Source: JAGVPT01 sp964439265 (GTDB lineage Bacteria > Bacteroidota > Ignavibacteria > UBA10030 > UBA8401). Taken from it: 64,000 bases of DNA. The position numbers and the translations under genes are program-made. The DNA is taken from assembly GCA_964439265.1 (NCBI GenBank), contig CAYTOA010000008.1:35285-99284 (forward strand), read 5' to 3'. Positions 61,265 to 64,000 of this stretch are shown piece by piece. Below the pieces are notes generated by a model, which was not told where the DNA came from, searched no databases, and was given only the letters and a program-made list of their open reading frames with translations. How positions within the stretch are numbered: the stretch's first letter is position 1; each line of letters opens with the position of its first letter.

Positions 61265-63706
61265 TTACTTGGTGACCTGGACGATAGCAATAGTGATGGC
61301 CGCCAGACTGGCCATGACCGTCCCCCACGCAGCCAAGATCGACAATGTCTTGTCTTCTGTCTCGATCTTTCTGGGGACGTAAACCAGACTCCCCGGCAAG
61401 ATATCCGAGTTCGGGAATAAAAAGAAACTCGGTTCCCACTTCTTCCCTCCGGGGAGAAACACCGCAACTTTTCCCTTGTCAGCGTCTTCCTTGAAACCGC
61501 CAGCCTGATCGATGTAGTAACTTTCACCGGCCCCCTTTTTATAGAGTATCGGGGTCGGGACAAAAACTTCCCCGCGGACATACACAACATCCTCAAGGAA
61601 GGCGATGTGAACCGAATCGTTCGGATCCATCACAACATTGTCGCGCGACGTCGTGTCTGATATCGCGGTATTGAAGTCGATAGGAACAAGGTCGTAATTG
61701 TTGACTTTGACTCCAGCAGTATCCGTCGTGAGATCCGAAAAAAGTGCCGTCGCGTTCCTTGCCTTTCGCAGCAGGATCGATCCACTAAGGTACGCACCCG
61801 TTCGTAATCCGCCAGCTCGTTCGAGAATTTCGGAGAGCCTCTCTCCTTCATACCGGAGGGCATACGTTCCGGGGTAGAGCGCGTACCCAGAGATCTGCAC
61901 AATCTTCTGTTCCGAATAGCGGGGGTTAATGGGGACCGAAACGACGTCTTTATCCTTGAGATAAAAATTTTGTGCGTCACTGACACGCCAGTAATCCTTC
62001 GGCAAGTCGACCTGGATCACTCGGCTGTAAGTTCCAACGATCGTAGTATCCAGACGCGCAACTTGGATGCCGTCATTCCGTGCGTTTTCTTTCAATCCCC
62101 CCGCAATAACCACCAGGTCCGAAAGGCTCATGTTAGTGTTGCGGGGATACTGTCCGGGATTTCGCACACCGCCAGTAATGGTGACGGAGTCGCTCGGGAA
62201 AAACTGGGTCTCCTTGTACACAATGATGCTGTCTTCATTTTCGAGGGCGAGATTATTTTCGTTGTCGCCCTCAAGTGCGAGCCGGGGACTGAAAGAGAGT
62301 ATTTCCCGGCGCAGGTCGGGAAGCAGGCGGAACAGCGTCGCACGATCCTCGAATGAATTGCGTTGAAGGCTGTCCGCTTTGTAGATCAGGTCTTTGACGT
62401 GCATCCCCGGCTCCAGCTGAAAATTTCCCGGTTTGTTGACGGTGCCCCAGATCGAAACCCGGTTCTCCGCAAGCCCGTCAATTTTGAAAATTTTGACCAC
62501 GTCGCCGTCCTCAAGCACCGAAGAACTTTTCTGCAGATCGCTTAAAGAGGAAAAAGGAATATCGATGTCGAGAATACTTCGTTGATACAAACTCCGCTGT
62601 TCGAAGGGGATGATACGTTCGACGTGGATGCGGTCAAAGTACGCGTCGAAGCGAAGACCGCCCGACATTGCGATGAGGTTTCCCAACGCCTCTTTGTCCT
62701 TCAATTCGAAAATTGCCGGATGCGTGATGCTCCCCATGAGGGCGACACGTTTGCCTGCCGGTTTTACAAAAACAATATCGTCGTCCTGCAGCCTGATATC
62801 TTTTGATTTGTCTCCCTTGAGAACATAATTGTACATATCAACGGAGGATATCGTCTTGCCTTCGCGGACCACCTGCACATCGCGCATCGTCCCGTTGACC
62901 GTCGGCCCTCCGGAAACATATAGCGCATGGAAGGCTGTGGACATCGATGAAAGCGAATATCCACCGGGTGCGGCTACTTCTCCCATCACATAGACCTGGA
63001 TGGTTCGCAGTCTTCCGATCGATACGTCGAGAAATGTGTTGGCACCCTGAGTGCCGTTTTTCAGCCCCGAGTAAACCTCCGACATTCGGTGCAATAATTT
63101 TTCGCGCAACTGCTGCACCGATGCGCCGTTCGCCGACACCGGACCGATATCGGGAACAAGTATATTTCCATCACGGTTGACGATGAGCTGGAGGTTGAGC
63201 TTCGTTTCTCCCCACACCGATACGATGATCTGATCGCCGGGGCCGAGGATATATGACTGGGGTGTCGAAACGTTGATGACCGGTTCAAACGATGAAGATG
63301 GGTATTGGAAAATGTCGTATCCAAACGGCTGCAGCCTTTGGTCGCCAGTCCGCCGTTCAAATCCCGGAACGATGAGCTCTCGTTTTGCCACGGGGGTCGA
63401 GGGCTTCTTTCGCACACCGCCGGACACCACCGATGTATCCTGAGTTGCCGGGCTTGTGGTGACACCGGCAGAAGCGGGGAGCCGCGAGAGATAATCTTCC
63501 AGATTGATATTTAATTCCTTTGCCCGCCGGACGGCCTCTTCCCTTGTTATTCCCGCTTCCTTAAGCTTCTGGTCGATTTCATCGGGGGTCATGCTCTGCA
63601 GAGCCTGTTCAGCTTCCGCCCGCGTTTGGCAGACCGTATGAACCGGCACGGCTGCAAGAAGGAAAAGAACGGCGGAGGCCAGCAAAAAATAATTCGTGCT
63701 TTTCAC
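61265..63706 (-). CDS. SLBB-domain polysaccharide export protein (Wza-like)
   Basis: The 813-aa product has a signal peptide (about 1-27) and a helical EAEQALQSMTPDEIDQKLKE segment. The Poly_export domain follows (about 148-235; YILGPGDQIIVSVWGETKLN). Several SLBB repeats follow, e.g. VYVMGEVAAPGGYSLS, RVSIWGTVNKPGNFQLEPG, VTITGGVRNPGQYPRN and VQISGYALYPGTYALRYEGE. The C-terminus has a TM-like segment (AWGTVMASLAAITIAIVQV). It forms the outer-membrane/periplasmic export channel for the polysaccharide. It is the first gene of the cluster on this strand. Confidence 0.93.
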   Translation of the reverse strand: MKSTNYFLLASAVLFLLAAVPVHTVCQTRAEAEQALQSMTPDEIDQKLKEAGITREEAVRRAKELNINLEDYLSRLPASAGVTTSPATQDTSVVSGGVRKKPSTPVAKRELIVPGFERRTGDQRLQPFGYDIFQYPSSSFEPVINVSTPQSYILGPGDQIIVSVWGETKLNLQLIVNRDGNILVPDIGPVSANGASVQQLREKLLHRMSEVYSGLKNGTQGANTFLDVSIGRLRTIQVYVMGEVAAPGGYSLSSMSTAFHALYVSGGPTVNGTMRDVQVVREGKTISSVDMYNYVLKGDKSKDIRLQDDDIVFVKPAGKRVALMGSITHPAIFELKDKEALGNLIAMSGGLRFDAYFDRIHVERIIPFEQRSLYQRSILDIDIPFSSLSDLQKSSSVLEDGDVVKIFKIDGLAENRVSIWGTVNKPGNFQLEPGMHVKDLIYKADSLQRNSFEDRATLFRLLPDLRREILSFSPRLALEGDNENNLALENEDSIIVYKETQFFPSDSVTITGGVRNPGQYPRNTNMSLSDLVVIAGGLKENARNDGIQVARLDTTIVGTYSRVIQVDLPKDYWRVSDAQNFYLKDKDVVSVPINPRYSEQKIVQISGYALYPGTYALRYEGERLSEILERAGGLRTGAYLSGSILLRKARNATALFSDLTTDTAGVKVNNYDLVPIDFNTAISDTTSRDNVVMDPNDSVHIAFLEDVVYVRGEVFVPTPILYKKGAGESYYIDQAGGFKEDADKGKVAVFLPGGKKWEPSFFLFPNSDILPGSLVYVPRKIETEDKTLSILAAWGTVMASLAAITIAIVQVTK

Positions 63707-63911
63707 AGAATTCTTAAGTTTTTTATTTTGTCGGAAGTTCGGTTATCGCACAGCGTGGTAAAGCAGTGTAAGATATAATTTTAGAATGATTTTTCCAAGC
63801 GGAAAATGGGAGGCGGAGGTGGGCTTATTAGCGGTCACGTGTATCAATGCGGCCCCCTTGACTGGGGGGAGAGCGCGCCGTGGAAGGGGAGAAATACGCG
63901 GTGAAAGAAAT

Positions 63912-63940
63912 AAAAACGCCCTATGGTATTCGCATAGGGC
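63912..63940 (-). terminator. rRNA operon terminator
   Basis: GCCCTATG (63918-63925) pairs with CATAGGGC (63933-63940) around a 7-nt loop, followed on the minus strand by GTTTTTATTT. It lies 16 nt after the 5S rRNA. Confidence 0.93.
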
Positions 63941-63956
63941 ATTTTAAAATATATCA

Positions 63957-64000
63957 GGCATCGACCTACTCTCCCATACAGTTACCCGTATAGTACCATC
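63957..64000 (-). rRNA. rrf: 5S rRNA, 3' end (partial)
   Basis: The minus strand reads GATGGTACTATACGGGTAAC and ends GGGAGAGTAGGTCGATGCC, the conserved 3' arm of 5S rRNA. The rest of the operon continues to the right of the window. Confidence 0.93.

Overview
The window looks like a chromosomal piece of a Gram-negative bacterium of the Bacteroidota/Ignavibacteria-type (FCB) lineage. The evidence is Kdo/LPS-transport genes, LolA, Wza- and Wzi-type outer-membrane proteins, a giant surface protein whose C-terminus begins with YQNYPNPFNP (a type IX secretion sorting domain in the style of Ignavibacteria and relatives), a short 4.5S-type SRP RNA, and M16 protease pairs. Placement below phylum level is inference. 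Nearly all genes are on the minus strand; the plus strand carries only a GT9-like gene and the two M16 genes.

Region 1 (1-19.5 kb) is housekeeping. It holds a Kdo/LPS-export operon (kdsA, unknown gene, kdsD, lptC, lptA-like, start of lptB), a fused polyprenol-kinase-like plus DUF92 membrane protein, holA, a periplasmic cyclophilin, an outer-membrane-type unknown, a bi-domain oxidoreductase, a YbhN-type flippase-like protein, lolA-ftsK, comB, gcvT-transaldolase and RNase G.

Region 2 (19.5-26.1 kb) is the accessory part. It has the SRP RNA gene with a small GIY-YIG nuclease gene inserted between the intact RNA gene and a second copy of its 3' end, tRNA-Ala(CGC), a C-methyltransferase plus DUF4254-like pair flanked by 42-nt direct repeats, a 241-bp MITE with perfect 20-bp inverted ends and an 8-bp target duplication, a GT9-like gene and a GNAT gene.

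Region 3 (26.1-29.6 kb) is an M16 peptidase pair on the plus strand. Region 4 (29.7-38.9 kb) makes activated sugars: a UDP-HexNAc dehydrogenase type enzyme, Fcl, Gmd, an Rmd-like reductase, UDP-xylose synthase, UDP-glucose dehydrogenase, and the initiating undecaprenyl-phosphate sugar transferase. A stand-alone S23 four-helix-bundle gene lies inside it.

Region 5 (39.1-63.7 kb) assembles and presents a surface polysaccharide: a giant adhesin with two isochorismatase-like modules and about 15 Ig-like repeats, Wzi, a GH39-like hydrolase, a methyltransferase, a GT4, a heparinase-like lyase, a broken bi-domain oxidoreductase, AsnB, a GT9, a Wzy-like polymerase, a Wzx flippase, a Wzz-like protein and a Wza-like SLBB protein. 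Regions 4 and 5 together read as a Wzx/Wzy-type capsule or matrix locus. The right edge is the 3' end of a 5S rRNA gene and the terminator of an rRNA operon that continues beyond the window.

The best candidate for something undescribed is the minimal GIY-YIG element at the SRP RNA gene (19788-20282). No CRISPR array, toxin-antitoxin pair, restriction system or prophage was seen.
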